64,000 bases of DNA from JAXMAO01 sp046350375. Its GTDB lineage: Bacteria; Planctomycetota; Phycisphaerae; UBA1845; UTPLA1. The notes below the pieces were generated by a model that saw only the letters and a list, made by a program, of their open reading frames with translations, ran no database searches and had not been told where the DNA came from. Positions 34,886 through 45,178 of this stretch are shown piece by piece. The stretch's first letter is position 1; every line of letters begins with the position of its first letter. A program made the position numbers and the translations under genes. The stretch is taken from positions 248,001 to 312,000 of the forward strand of contig JAXMAO010000002.1 in NCBI GenBank assembly GCA_046350375.1, written 5' to 3'.

Positions 34886-36394
34886 CTAGGGAATCTCGAC
34901 ATCGACGAACGCCTGCACGTCGGTCCCGTCCAGCCGCGTATCGCCGTTCACGTCGCCGCGCAGCGCCGTCGCGCAGTCGGTCGTCTGCCCGAGCAGCAGC
35001 CGGACCAGCTCGGCGGCATCGTCGGCGTCGACCGTGCCGTTGCAATCCAGGTCGCCGGCAGTCGTGCCAAGGCAGATCCGCAGCAGCGCCTTGCCCAGCG
35101 AGACGCCGGCGCCGTTCCGCAGCTCGGCGTTGAAGTAGAGCCCGCGGCCGTTGGTGAGGCAGGCCTGGTCGGGCTGGAAGACGCTGATGAACGCGTCGTC
35201 ATCGGCCAGGCAGTTGCCGTTCAGGTCGACGCGGTCGCCTTCGCGGGCCACGACGCTGGTGCGGTTCAGCACGACCACCGAGTTGAGGCTGAGGCTGGCG
35301 TTGTTGGTGTAGCCGCCGACCACGTAGTCGCCCACGTCGTTGCCGGCCTGCATGAAGAAACCCTCGGTGTTGGGCACGGCGTCGTCGAACTGCTCGACCG
35401 CGCCGGTGTAGATGGGCGCGTGCGTCGCGGCGACGACCGCGCCGTTGCGGACCACCCAGTCCTGTCCGTCGGAATTGCCGCCGCGGCAGAACCAGTCGCC
35501 GCCGGGCGCCATGTAGACCGCGCGCAGCCCGGACGAGTCGCCCGCCACGGCGCTGACGAACGGAAAGATCTGCTGGCCTTCCTGAATGACGACGTGGTTG
35601 TCGACCACCACGACGTTGTCGCGGTTCGTCGCGCCGGCCAGGTCGCCTTGCAGCAGATAGTGGCTGCCGTCAGCCGAGTGCCAGTAGCCGTCGAAGTCGA
35701 AGAACTGCCACGGCTGCGTTCCGCCGAGCGCCTGGCCGAGCGGAACAGTGACGCCCTCCTGCGCGACGACCGTGCCGCCGCGGAGATAGAGCACGTTCTG
35801 GCTGGTCGGCAGGCCGATGGCGTTGATCGTGTTGAAGCAGACGGTGCCGTCTTCCAGCAGGTGGGTCTCGCCGATGAGCGGGCCATAAGTGACGCCCGGC
35901 GCGAAGCCGGGAATCTGGTCGGTCTCGCGCAGATAGACCGACATGCCGCCGAGCGGATCCCACAGCAGGATGTACTCGTCGGGCGACGGTTCGGGCCCGG
36001 AGCCGAAGCTGGTGTTGACGCCGAAGGCGACCCGCCCGTCGTTGCGGATGCCGAGCTGATGATCGACGTTGGTGACGAATTCGCCGGGCTGGCCGCCGGG
36101 AATGGTCGTGCCGTAGTACGCCAGCGCGGTGGCCGACTTGTTCCGTCCGTAGAGCAGAAGGCTGCCGCCGTCGAAGAAATCGGAGTTGGCGCGCATGCCC
36201 CAGTACTTTCCGTTGGGGCTGCGATAGGGTCGCCAGAGGTTCTTGAACGTCAACCCCGGCGTGCCGGGAATGGCGTTGGTCGGGTCGCCGGGAATGGTGG
36301 AGTAGAGCACCTCGATCGGGCCGGCCGACGCGGCGGCCGCGACGACGAGCCAGCCGATGGCGGCCAGGTTCGGCAGTTTCCGGGCAGTGTGCAT
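34886..36394 (-). CDS. Secreted protein with C-terminal type I dockerin
   Basis: 502 aa. Signal peptide (NLAAIGWLVVAAAASAG), then a long beta-rich region with repeated VVVNR/VVVDNH-type blades similar to planctomycete DUF7453 proteins, and a dockerin at the end: GDLDCNGTVDADDAAELVRL and GDVNGDTRLDGTDVQAFV are two EF-hand-like calcium loops. Dockerins of this kind mark many secreted planctomycete proteins. A TACAAT -10-like box lies at 36457-36462. Confidence 0.75.
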   Translation of the reverse strand: MHTARKLPNLAAIGWLVVAAAASAGPIEVLYSTIPGDPTNAIPGTPGLTFKNLWRPYRSPNGKYWGMRANSDFFDGGSLLLYGRNKSATALAYYGTTIPGGQPGEFVTNVDHQLGIRNDGRVAFGVNTSFGSGPEPSPDEYILLWDPLGGMSVYLRETDQIPGFAPGVTYGPLIGETHLLEDGTVCFNTINAIGLPTSQNVLYLRGGTVVAQEGVTVPLGQALGGTQPWQFFDFDGYWHSADGSHYLLQGDLAGATNRDNVVVVDNHVVIQEGQQIFPFVSAVAGDSSGLRAVYMAPGGDWFCRGGNSDGQDWVVRNGAVVAATHAPIYTGAVEQFDDAVPNTEGFFMQAGNDVGDYVVGGYTNNASLSLNSVVVLNRTSVVAREGDRVDLNGNCLADDDAFISVFQPDQACLTNGRGLYFNAELRNGAGVSLGKALLRICLGTTAGDLDCNGTVDADDAAELVRLLLGQTTDCATALRGDVNGDTRLDGTDVQAFVDVEIP

Positions 36395-36502
36395 GTCCCC
36401 TCCCGGCGCGACGGCGCCACTCGGTGGGCGGACACGGCCATCGCGCGCCGAGGCGTATTGTATCAAACCGGTGTAGTCAGACCGAACTGTGGCGGCGGCG
36501 GG

Positions 36503-36548
36503 AAAAAAAGAGGCCGCGCGGGGTCGCTAGGTTAACCCCGGCGCGGCC
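36503..36548 (-). terminator. Rho-independent terminator, minus strand
   Basis: GC-rich stem made of GGCCGCGCGGGGT (36512-36524) and ACCCCGGCGCGGCC (36535-36548), one bulge, loop of about 10 nt. On the minus strand it is followed by a run of seven U (A7 at 36503-36509). It cannot serve the dockerin gene, which starts further on, so it ends some transcript coming from 36550-37220. Confidence 0.75.
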
Positions 36549-37126
36549 TTGCCTAACGGATGGAGCCGACACATCCAAAACCATCCGCAGGCGGACGAAA
36601 AGCAAGGGCGACTTGCCCGCACGGTCCGCTCGATTCCGCGGGAGGTACCGCGGTGGCGGGCTGGAAGGTCGCCCTTGTGTGTTGCTCGTTCGCGCCGTGC
36701 GTCCCGAGGGCGGCGCGAACTGATTCGGCAGTGTTCTCCCTCCTCACGATCGGGTCGTGCCCGGAGACGTCGCTTTGGAGCGCCGCCGGCGATCCCGATC
36801 GCCCTGTAGCCGCACGCCTGCCAGCGTTTTCGGCTGATCCAACTCGTGCCGCGTTCGCGTGGTTGGCGATGCCACGGGGGCAACTCATCCGCGCACGCCG
36901 ACCGCGTCACAGGAGACCAAGTAGGGCAATTGGCGTGCCAGCGATTCTCGAGGCGAAATAGTGCGGTCGAAGTCCTGTCAGTTGCGGTGCGTGAGTGCGT
37001 TGTTTGAAGCTCGAAAACAGCTGTAACACACTGATGACACTATACAAACGAGAATCAACGGGCGTGCGAGACCACAGACCGCGCGCTTTCGAACGAGAAT
37101 ACCCAAATTGCCGGAACTAGCCAGAC
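36549..37126 (-). ncRNA. Structured region, candidate non-coding RNA
   Basis: About 580 nt without a convincing gene, upstream of a strong minus-strand terminator. It holds several strong stems: GTTCGCGCCG/CGGCGCGAAC (36688-36720, perfect 10 bp), GGCGATC/GATCGCC (36788-36803), and CAAGGGCGAC with GTCGCCCTTG (36603-36612 and 36668-36677) enclosing GCCCGC/GCGGGC. A 111-codon minus frame (36553-36888) is low complexity. RNase P, tmRNA and SRP signatures were sought and not found. The nature of the transcript is inference. Confidence 0.3.
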
Positions 37127-37185
37127 CACCCACAACTAGCCCACATATTTTAGTGGATTGCTGACAAATATTGGTGGGTTGTGGG
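37127..37185. repeat. Long imperfect inverted repeat after the sigma54 activator
   Basis: Arms ACCCACAAC...CACATATTT (37127-37149) and AAATATTGG...TTGTGGGT (37165-37185) around a 15-nt loop, 36 nt past the stop of the minus-strand regulator. AT-rich compared with surroundings. Possibly an mRNA 3' stem; there is no U-run after it. Confidence 0.45.
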
Positions 37186-37221
37186 TCCAATAACCGATGT
37201 GCGGCCGAATCGTCCAACGAA

Positions 37222-39297
<2,076 letters not shown>

Positions 39298-39346
39298 GTC
39301 TTGGCTCAGGGCCCGCGAATTCCCGAGCGGGCGGCGGATATCGTCA

Positions 39347-39352
39347 ATTATA
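39347..39352 (-). promoter_or_regulatory. -10 TATAAT of the sigma54 activator gene
   Basis: Exact TATAAT on the minus strand, about 50 nt before GTG 39297. The -35 region (around 39370) is not recognisable. Confidence 0.4.
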
Positions 39353-39415
39353 CTCGCGCGCCGCGGGCGGCGATCGGTTGATGGAACGGTCCGGCGCCCG
39401 GTCCGGCAGGTCCGC

Positions 39416-39421
39416 TATAGT
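39416..39421 (+). promoter_or_regulatory. -10 box of the DCC-LMF gene (leaderless start)
   Basis: TATAGT ends 8 nt before ATG 39430, with no ribosome-binding site between, so a leaderless mRNA is likely. No clear -35. Confidence 0.4.
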
Positions 39422-39429
39422 CTGGGGTC

Positions 39430-41301
39430 ATGCCCGGCGAACCCACTGCCGCCGCACGCCCGGTCCTGATCTACGACGGAGACTGTGGATTCTGCACCCG
39501 GCAGGTCACCCGGCTGCGCGCCCTCGCGGGCGAGCGCGTCGAGATGCTGACGGCGCAGTCGGCCGGCGAGCGTTTTCCAATCCTGCCGCAGACCGAGCTC
39601 TTGGCGGCGATTCACCTGGTGTCGCCCGACGGCCGCATCACCCGCGGGGCGGCGGCAATCCTGGCCGTGCTGGCGCTGTCGGGCGCGCGGCGCTGGCGGG
39701 CCGCGGCCTGGGGCTATTCACATCTGCCCGGAGCGGCCGCCGTCTGCGAATGGGGCTATCGCCGCGTGGCACGCAACCGCCACCGGCTGGGCGGTGCGGC
39801 GGCGTGCGCAATCGATGCCGTTGCGCCGCGCCCGCGACACGTGGCGATCACCTGGCTGTTTCTGCGACTGCTGGCGGTCACCTACCTGGCCGCCTTCGCA
39901 TCGCTCGACGTGCAGATCATCGGGCTGGTCGGCTCGCACGGCATCTCGCCGGCCGAGCGCTACTGCGCCGCGGCCGAGCACTATCTCGGCCCGCAGCGCT
40001 GTTGGGAGTTGCCGACGATCTGCTGGTGGACCGGCGCGTCCGACGCGACGCTGACGCGCCTGTGCCGCGCGGGCGAAGTGTGTGCCGGGCTGCTGCTGGT
40101 CGATGTCGCGCCGGCGCTGATGCTGCTTCTGCTGTGGGGGCTCTATCGCTCGCTGATGACGGTGGGGCAGGGGTTTCTCGAATTCCAATGGGACCTGCTG
40201 CTGCTCGAGGCCGGCTTCGCGGCCATCTGGCTGGCGCCGCTGAGCCTGCGGCCGCGCTGGGCAACCGCGCCGGAGCCGCGCCGCGCGGCGCGCTGGCTGA
40301 TGATCTGGCTGCTGCTGCGGCTGATGTTCTCGTCGGGCGTCGTGAAGCTGAGTCGCGGAGACCCGACGTGGCACGGCCTTTCGGCGCTCGACTACCATTA
40401 CTGGACCCAGCCGATCCCGAACGCGATCGCGTGGTTCGTGCACCACGAGCCGGGCTGGCTGGCACGGGTCAGCGTCGCGGTGATGTTCGCGATCGAGCTG
40501 GGCGCGCCGCTGCTGGCGTTTGGCGGTCGCCGGGCGCGGCAGGTGGCCGCGGCAATGCTGGCGGGCCTGCAGGTGCTGATCGGCCTGACCGGCAACTACG
40601 GCTTTTTCAACTTCCTGTCGGCGGCGCTCTGCCTGCTGCTGCTCGATGACGCGGCGCTGCCCGGGTTCGTGCGGCGGCGATTCGAGCCGGCCGGCGAGGC
40701 CGCGCCGCGGTGCGGATTTCGCTGGCCTGGCTGGGCCGTGGCGCCCGTGGCGGCGGTACTGGTGGTGTTGACGCTGCCGCTCTTGGGGCGGGCGATCAAG
40801 CGTGATTTCCGCGGGCCGCGGGGCGTCGAGCGCTGGGTGGAGCGGGCGCGCGAGTGCGGCGTCGTCGGGAACTACGGCCTGTTCGCGGTCATGACGACGA
40901 CGCGCCCGGAGATCGTCGTTGAAGGAAGCCGCGACGGGCGGACGTGGCAGGCGTACGGCTTCCGCTACAAGCCCGGCGACGTGCGCCGCGCGCCACCGTG
41001 GATCGGGCTGCACATGCCGCGGCTGGACTGGCAGATGTGGTTCGCGGCGCTGGGCGACTGGCGCGCCGCGCGCAACCGCTGGTTCGAGTCGTTCTGCACG
41101 CGATTGCTGGAAGGCGAGCCCGACGTTGTGGCGCTGCTCGAGCACAACCCGTTCGCCGACGCGCCGCCGCGATTTGTCCGCGCGACGCTCTGGGAGTACC
41201 GTTTCAGCACGGCCGATCAGCGCGCCGCGGACGGCGCCTGGTGGGTTCGCGACTATCGGGGGTTCTATGGCCCGATCCGAACGCACGGTTCCGGGCGGTA
41301 A
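39430..41301 (+). CDS. DCC thioredoxin-like domain fused to lipase maturation factor
   Basis: 623 aa membrane protein. Residues 10-125 are a DUF393/DCC domain with YDGDCGFCTRQV, a thioredoxin-like CxxC-type site. The rest is a lipase maturation factor (LMF1)-like membrane domain: at least eight hydrophobic segments with LEFQWDLLLLEAGFAAIWLA, TWHGLSALDYHYWTQPIPN and GNYGFFNFLSAALCLLLLDD, then a soluble C-terminus (NYGLFAVMTTTRPEIVVEG, GFRYKPGDVRRAPPWIGLHM). In animals LMF1 helps lipases fold; bacterial role unknown, but a thiol-redox domain plus LMF fits oxidative folding of secreted proteins. Confidence 0.85.
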   Translation: MPGEPTAAARPVLIYDGDCGFCTRQVTRLRALAGERVEMLTAQSAGERFPILPQTELLAAIHLVSPDGRITRGAAAILAVLALSGARRWRAAAWGYSHLPGAAAVCEWGYRRVARNRHRLGGAAACAIDAVAPRPRHVAITWLFLRLLAVTYLAAFASLDVQIIGLVGSHGISPAERYCAAAEHYLGPQRCWELPTICWWTGASDATLTRLCRAGEVCAGLLLVDVAPALMLLLLWGLYRSLMTVGQGFLEFQWDLLLLEAGFAAIWLAPLSLRPRWATAPEPRRAARWLMIWLLLRLMFSSGVVKLSRGDPTWHGLSALDYHYWTQPIPNAIAWFVHHEPGWLARVSVAVMFAIELGAPLLAFGGRRARQVAAAMLAGLQVLIGLTGNYGFFNFLSAALCLLLLDDAALPGFVRRRFEPAGEAAPRCGFRWPGWAVAPVAAVLVVLTLPLLGRAIKRDFRGPRGVERWVERARECGVVGNYGLFAVMTTTRPEIVVEGSRDGRTWQAYGFRYKPGDVRRAPPWIGLHMPRLDWQMWFAALGDWRAARNRWFESFCTRLLEGEPDVVALLEHNPFADAPPRFVRATLWEYRFSTADQRAADGAWWVRDYRGFYGPIRTHGSGR

Positions 41302-42112
41302 GCCGACCCGGCGCGGCGGGCGCGCCAGCGGGCCGAGCAGCCCCGCGCCCGAAGTGCGGCCGGTCGAGGCGTCGCCGCCGCGCGTCGTCGAGCCGCGCGT
41401 GCTGTTCATCGACGCGGCGCTGGCGGTGATCGACAAGCCCGCCGGGCTGCTCTCGGCGCCGGGGCGGCAGGGCGAGCCGTGCGTCGCCGAATGGCTGGCC
41501 GAGCGCCGCGTCGTGCCCGATGCGGCCGGGCTCTTCAACGCCCATCGGCTGGATCGCGACGCCAGCGGGCTGCTGCTGTTTGCCCGGACGCGCGACGCGC
41601 TGCGCCACCTGGTTCGCCAGTTCGAGGAGCGACGCGTCGAGAAGGTCTACTGGGCGCTGGTGGCCGGGCGCGTCGACCGCGACGGCGAGATCGACAAGCC
41701 GATCCGCAATCATCCGGACGGCACGCACGCCATGGTGTCGGAGTCGGGCGGCAAGGCAGCGCTGACGCGCTACACCGTGCTCGAACGGTTCGCCGGCCAC
41801 AGCCTGCTCGAGTGTCGGCCGGTGACCGGGCGGCTGCACCAGATTCGGGTGCACCTGGCGGCGATCGGCCACCCGCTGGCGGTCGATCCGCTGTATGGCT
41901 CGCCGCAGGGGCTGTTCCTGTCGGCCATCAAGCGCGATTATCGTCCCAGCCGGCGCCACGCCGAGCGCGCCCTGGTTGATCGACTGACGCTGCACGCGCG
42001 GAGCATCGCGCTGGCGCACCCGGTTAGCGGCGCGGCCGTGAGCTTTGAGGCCGAGCCGCCCAAGGACTTGCGAGCCGCGATCTTCCAGTTACGGCGCTGG
42101 GGGGCGGCCTAG
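41267..42112 (+). CDS. RluA-family pseudouridine synthase
   Basis: 281 aa. Converts specific uridines in rRNA or tRNA to pseudouridine. Catalytic motif AHRLDRDASGLLLFAR near residue 92, followed by KVYWALVAGRV and the family C-terminal GRLHQIRVHLAAIGHPLAVDPLYG. No S4 domain; the first about 45 residues are basic and Pro-rich. ATG 41267 overlaps the preceding gene by 35 nt, suggesting co-transcription. Target position cannot be told. Confidence 0.88.
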   Translation: MARSERTVPGGKPTRRGGRASGPSSPAPEVRPVEASPPRVVEPRVLFIDAALAVIDKPAGLLSAPGRQGEPCVAEWLAERRVVPDAAGLFNAHRLDRDASGLLLFARTRDALRHLVRQFEERRVEKVYWALVAGRVDRDGEIDKPIRNHPDGTHAMVSESGGKAALTRYTVLERFAGHSLLECRPVTGRLHQIRVHLAAIGHPLAVDPLYGSPQGLFLSAIKRDYRPSRRHAERALVDRLTLHARSIALAHPVSGAAVSFEAEPPKDLRAAIFQLRRWGAA

Positions 42113-42236
42113 CGGCGGCGGCGCGCAAGGCGTTTGACAAACCGGCCCGACGGGAACATCGTTTCCGCGCCGGCCGGTGGTCGGCGGGCCGAGCGATCCG
42201 GGTTTTTCCTGGCGCAATGGACTTGAGGAATCAACC

Positions 42237-42716
42237 ATGACGCGGACGGGTTGGAAGCAGGCGTGGCTGTTGAGCGTAATGGCCGGGCTGATGGTCGCAG
42301 GCTGCGGCGACAAGGCGTGGTTCAGCTGGAAAAAGAAGTCGCTGTACGACCGGCTGGGCGGCGAGAAGGCGATTCGCGCCGTGTCGCACGATTTCATCGA
42401 CCGCGCCGCGAAGGACCCGAAGGTGAACTTCACCCGCCATGGCACCGCCAAGGAATGGCACCCCAACGCGCAGCAGCTCGCGCACCTTGAAGACATGGTT
42501 GTGCAGCTTGTTTGCATGGTCACCGGCGGGCCGCAGAAATACACCGGGCGCGACATCAAGGAACTGCATCGCGGCATGAAGATCAGCCAGGCCGAATTCG
42601 ACGCAATGGCAGGCGACCTGGCTGCATCGCTCGACCAGTTCCACGTGCCCAAGGCCGAGAAGGATGAGCTGCTGGCAATCATCGCCGGTACGGCCAAGGA
42701 CGTGGTCGAAATGTAG
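42237..42716 (+). CDS. Group 1 truncated haemoglobin-like lipoprotein
   Basis: 159 aa. A lipoprotein signal (SVMAGLMVAGCG) is followed by a truncated globin: SLYDRLGGEKAIRAVSHDFI is the family A/B-helix start and KYTGRDIKELHRGMKI carries the proximal heme histidine (about residue 112). The usual B10 tyrosine position reads Ile (DFIDR), which would alter ligand binding. Export as a lipoprotein is unusual for a globin. Gas carrier, sensor or redox role unknown. ATG 42237 has GAGGAA upstream. Confidence 0.78.
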   Translation: MTRTGWKQAWLLSVMAGLMVAGCGDKAWFSWKKKSLYDRLGGEKAIRAVSHDFIDRAAKDPKVNFTRHGTAKEWHPNAQQLAHLEDMVVQLVCMVTGGPQKYTGRDIKELHRGMKISQAEFDAMAGDLAASLDQFHVPKAEKDELLAIIAGTAKDVVEM

Positions 42717-42843
42717 CCGCCGCGGCAACCTGGACTCCTAAGATACAAACAGCCGGCTGGATGCCCGCGGCCCCGGAGACGGGCCGGCATGAGGCTCCGC
42801 GCAACGTCGTCGTTGTCCGGCCGGACACCTGGGAGTCGACACG

Positions 42844-43002
42844 ATGATCACCTGCGGCGACTGGCTGGGCACGCTGCTGACAATTCTCAACAACCCGACC
42901 AACCCGCTGGTCAGCTGGCCGGCGGTGATCGTCAGCCCGCTGCTGGCGGTGGCGTCCGGGCTGATGGCGCTGTGGATGAGCCTGATGGCGTGCATCGCAT
43001 AG
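42844..43002 (+). CDS. Small hydrophobic membrane protein (52 aa)
   Basis: Not recognised. A frame of 52 codons with two hydrophobic stretches (WLGTLLTILNN and WPAVIVSPLLAVASGLMALW) and four cysteine/methionine-rich ends. GGGAG lies 8-12 nt before ATG 42844. It sits alone between the globin and the caspase-like gene on the same strand. Confidence 0.5.
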   Translation: MITCGDWLGTLLTILNNPTNPLVSWPAVIVSPLLAVASGLMALWMSLMACIA

Positions 43003-43018
43003 CGAGTGGCGCGGCGGA

Positions 43019-43048
43019 TTGACCGCGACAACGCCGATCGCATATTAT
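43019..43048 (+). promoter_or_regulatory. Sigma70-type promoter of the caspase-like gene
   Basis: TTGACC at 43019-43024, an 18-nt spacer and TATTAT at 43043-43048, giving a leader of about 63 nt before ATG 43118. Confidence 0.55.
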
Positions 43049-43117
43049 CTGTGCGGGCCAGATTGACCTCGCACTGAAGAAGCTGCTCGCTGACCGGCTG
43101 CCCGGGGGCCATTCATA

Positions 43118-45178
43118 ATGCGCCGACGCTGGCTTATTGGAATGGGGCTTGCGATCGTCGCCGCGGCGACGTGCAACACGCAGCCAATGGGAGACGGCTC
43201 GAGCGCCTCCGACGAACAGCGCCTCGCCGATGTCGAACACGTTCTGAACATGACCGATGCGGCGATGAACGACTCCGGGCGGGTCGACATGCCCGCGCTG
43301 ATGAGCATGCTCGGAACGCTTGGGGGCGTGGCCGGGTTCGAAGAATACGACGGCGGGATCACGCTTCAATTCGCCGATGGCGAATTGCTGTTCGTCATCG
43401 ACAATCGCGAGCCCGGCGAAGACATCACCGACGAGATCGCCGACGCGCCGGCGACCGCTCGCATCAAGCACGATGTGGTGGCGGCGCGCGTGCCCGTGCC
43501 TCCGCAGGCGCTGCTCATGAACGGCATGGGATCGTTCTATACCAACCCGATCAGCACCTTCAGCCCGTGGCTGACCAGCGCCGGGTATGACGTGCGCCGT
43601 GTCGAAGCGACCGTCGAGAACTTCAAGAACCTCGGCAGCCTCGGGTTGCTCTACGTGTCGACGCACGGAATCCGGTTCCGTGGAAGCCAGTACCTGCCCA
43701 ACCGGCCGTACACGGTCGAACTCGACTCCGACGTGCTGACCCCCGCGCCGACGACGCAGTTATCCACTGACGGCAAGGACCACTTCGCCCTGTGGACCAC
43801 GACCAAGCTCACGAACGACACCATCAATCGCTATCGCGAGCTGCTGCGGACCGGTCGATTGGCCTATTCCGTCGCCAAGGTCGATCGTGGTCCGCAGGGC
43901 CGCCCGACGCTCGAGGCCCACCTGGCGATCACGGAGCTGTGGGTCACGGATCCGGTCGTCGGCTGGCACTTCCGCAGTCCATCGACGGCGCCCCAGCCGC
44001 ACACCTTCGTCTACATCGATGCCTGCTCGTCAGCCGATCCGCTTTTCTGGCCCGCCTGCCTTCAGGCGGGCGCGACTTACTACCTCGGCTGGACCACGCC
44101 GACGAACGACAAGCAGGTCGCCCAGTCGACCCGGTTCCTGTTCGATCGGCTTACCGGGGCCAACTCGGTCGGGCCGTTCCGCGACCCGCCGCAGCGGCCG
44201 TTCAACGAGCGCGACATTCTGGCGGCGATGCGCACACTGCAACGCAGCGACGGAACGACGCTCGACACATCGGTCGATATCATCCACGGGGAGCAGCAGC
44301 TCGACTCGCTTTCGATGCTGGTACGGCGCGACAAGCAGGGCTCACCTGCGGCTCAACTTCGGCCGGGCCTCCGGCAGGTCATCCCCGACGAGCAGAATCA
44401 GAAGCTCATTCTGTTCGGCGATTTCGGCGACCGGGCCGGCAAGGTTTTCATCGGCGGCAGTGAGCGCGAACTCACGGGACTTCGCTGGACTGCGACGCGC
44501 GTGGAGTGCGAATTGCAAAGCGCCGACCTGGGCGAGGTCTATGTCCGCGTCAATGGCCACAACAGCAATCCGCGCTGGATCTCGGCCTGGGACATGGTGG
44601 TGCGGCGAAAGCTGGCCGAGATAACGCCGCCATACTGTTCCGATTGCTTCGCCAACATGACGTGGCGGTATCGCCTGCGGTTCGACACGCTTCCGGTGCG
44701 CGACGAAATTGAGAAGCCCGCCCGGTCAGGCGGGCACTATTCCAACGGTCGGCGCGGCGCGACGTTCACCATGAACTCGATCGACGGGACCGGCATGATC
44801 GGAGGACACCCCGTCGAACTGTCGCAGATCGAGCGACACCCGGCATACTTCCCCGATCCCACGCCGGCGCTGGGAGGGGGTGAGTGGTTTTCCATCACCG
44901 GCGTGCTCAATTCGCAGTCCCGGACGCTCGTCGTCAACGTTCACGTCGACACCGACGCCGAACGGCGGTTCTACCCCGACAGCGGCGATTCGCAGGTCAC
45001 GCACATCTCCGTGCACGGCAGTTCGCTCTACGTTGATCACCCGTTCAATCTGAACATCCAGTTGGACAATGACTGGAACATCCCGCCGGGTGGATTCAAC
45101 ACCGACGCGTACGGATCGCGCTACGAGTGGGAGGGTGCGTCCATTCTCAGCGCCCCGCCAGCGGGGCTGCCGATCTAG
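43118..45178 (+). CDS. Secreted caspase-like (clan CD) protein with IPT/TIG-type domain
   Basis: 686 aa. An N-terminal signal (RWLIGMGLAIVAAATC, possible lipoprotein cysteine) is followed by an about 90-residue region and then a caspase-hemoglobinase-type fold: LLYVSTHGIRF (candidate catalytic His near residue 184) and FVYIDACSSADP (candidate Cys near residue 302). A beta domain at about 425-500 resembles IPT/TIG (VFIGGSERELTGLRWTATRV), followed by another beta-sandwich. If active it would be an extracytoplasmic cysteine peptidase or CHAT-like processing enzyme. Its end overlaps the convergent lipase gene by 32 nt. Confidence 0.6.
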   Translation: MRRRWLIGMGLAIVAAATCNTQPMGDGSSASDEQRLADVEHVLNMTDAAMNDSGRVDMPALMSMLGTLGGVAGFEEYDGGITLQFADGELLFVIDNREPGEDITDEIADAPATARIKHDVVAARVPVPPQALLMNGMGSFYTNPISTFSPWLTSAGYDVRRVEATVENFKNLGSLGLLYVSTHGIRFRGSQYLPNRPYTVELDSDVLTPAPTTQLSTDGKDHFALWTTTKLTNDTINRYRELLRTGRLAYSVAKVDRGPQGRPTLEAHLAITELWVTDPVVGWHFRSPSTAPQPHTFVYIDACSSADPLFWPACLQAGATYYLGWTTPTNDKQVAQSTRFLFDRLTGANSVGPFRDPPQRPFNERDILAAMRTLQRSDGTTLDTSVDIIHGEQQLDSLSMLVRRDKQGSPAAQLRPGLRQVIPDEQNQKLILFGDFGDRAGKVFIGGSERELTGLRWTATRVECELQSADLGEVYVRVNGHNSNPRWISAWDMVVRRKLAEITPPYCSDCFANMTWRYRLRFDTLPVRDEIEKPARSGGHYSNGRRGATFTMNSIDGTGMIGGHPVELSQIERHPAYFPDPTPALGGGEWFSITGVLNSQSRTLVVNVHVDTDAERRFYPDSGDSQVTHISVHGSSLYVDHPFNLNIQLDNDWNIPPGGFNTDAYGSRYEWEGASILSAPPAGLPI

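Noticed and set aside
36553..36888. 111-codon minus frame just before the terminator as a real gene
   Set aside because: Composition is Ala/Arg/Gly/Pro with no domain or ribosome-binding site; kept only as an alternative to the ncRNA idea.
36549..37126. RNase P RNA, tmRNA or SRP RNA in the structured region
   Set aside because: Searched by eye for GAGGAAAGTCC, an AGA..ATG core, a tmRNA tag and 3' end, and the GGAAGG SRP tetraloop region; none found.
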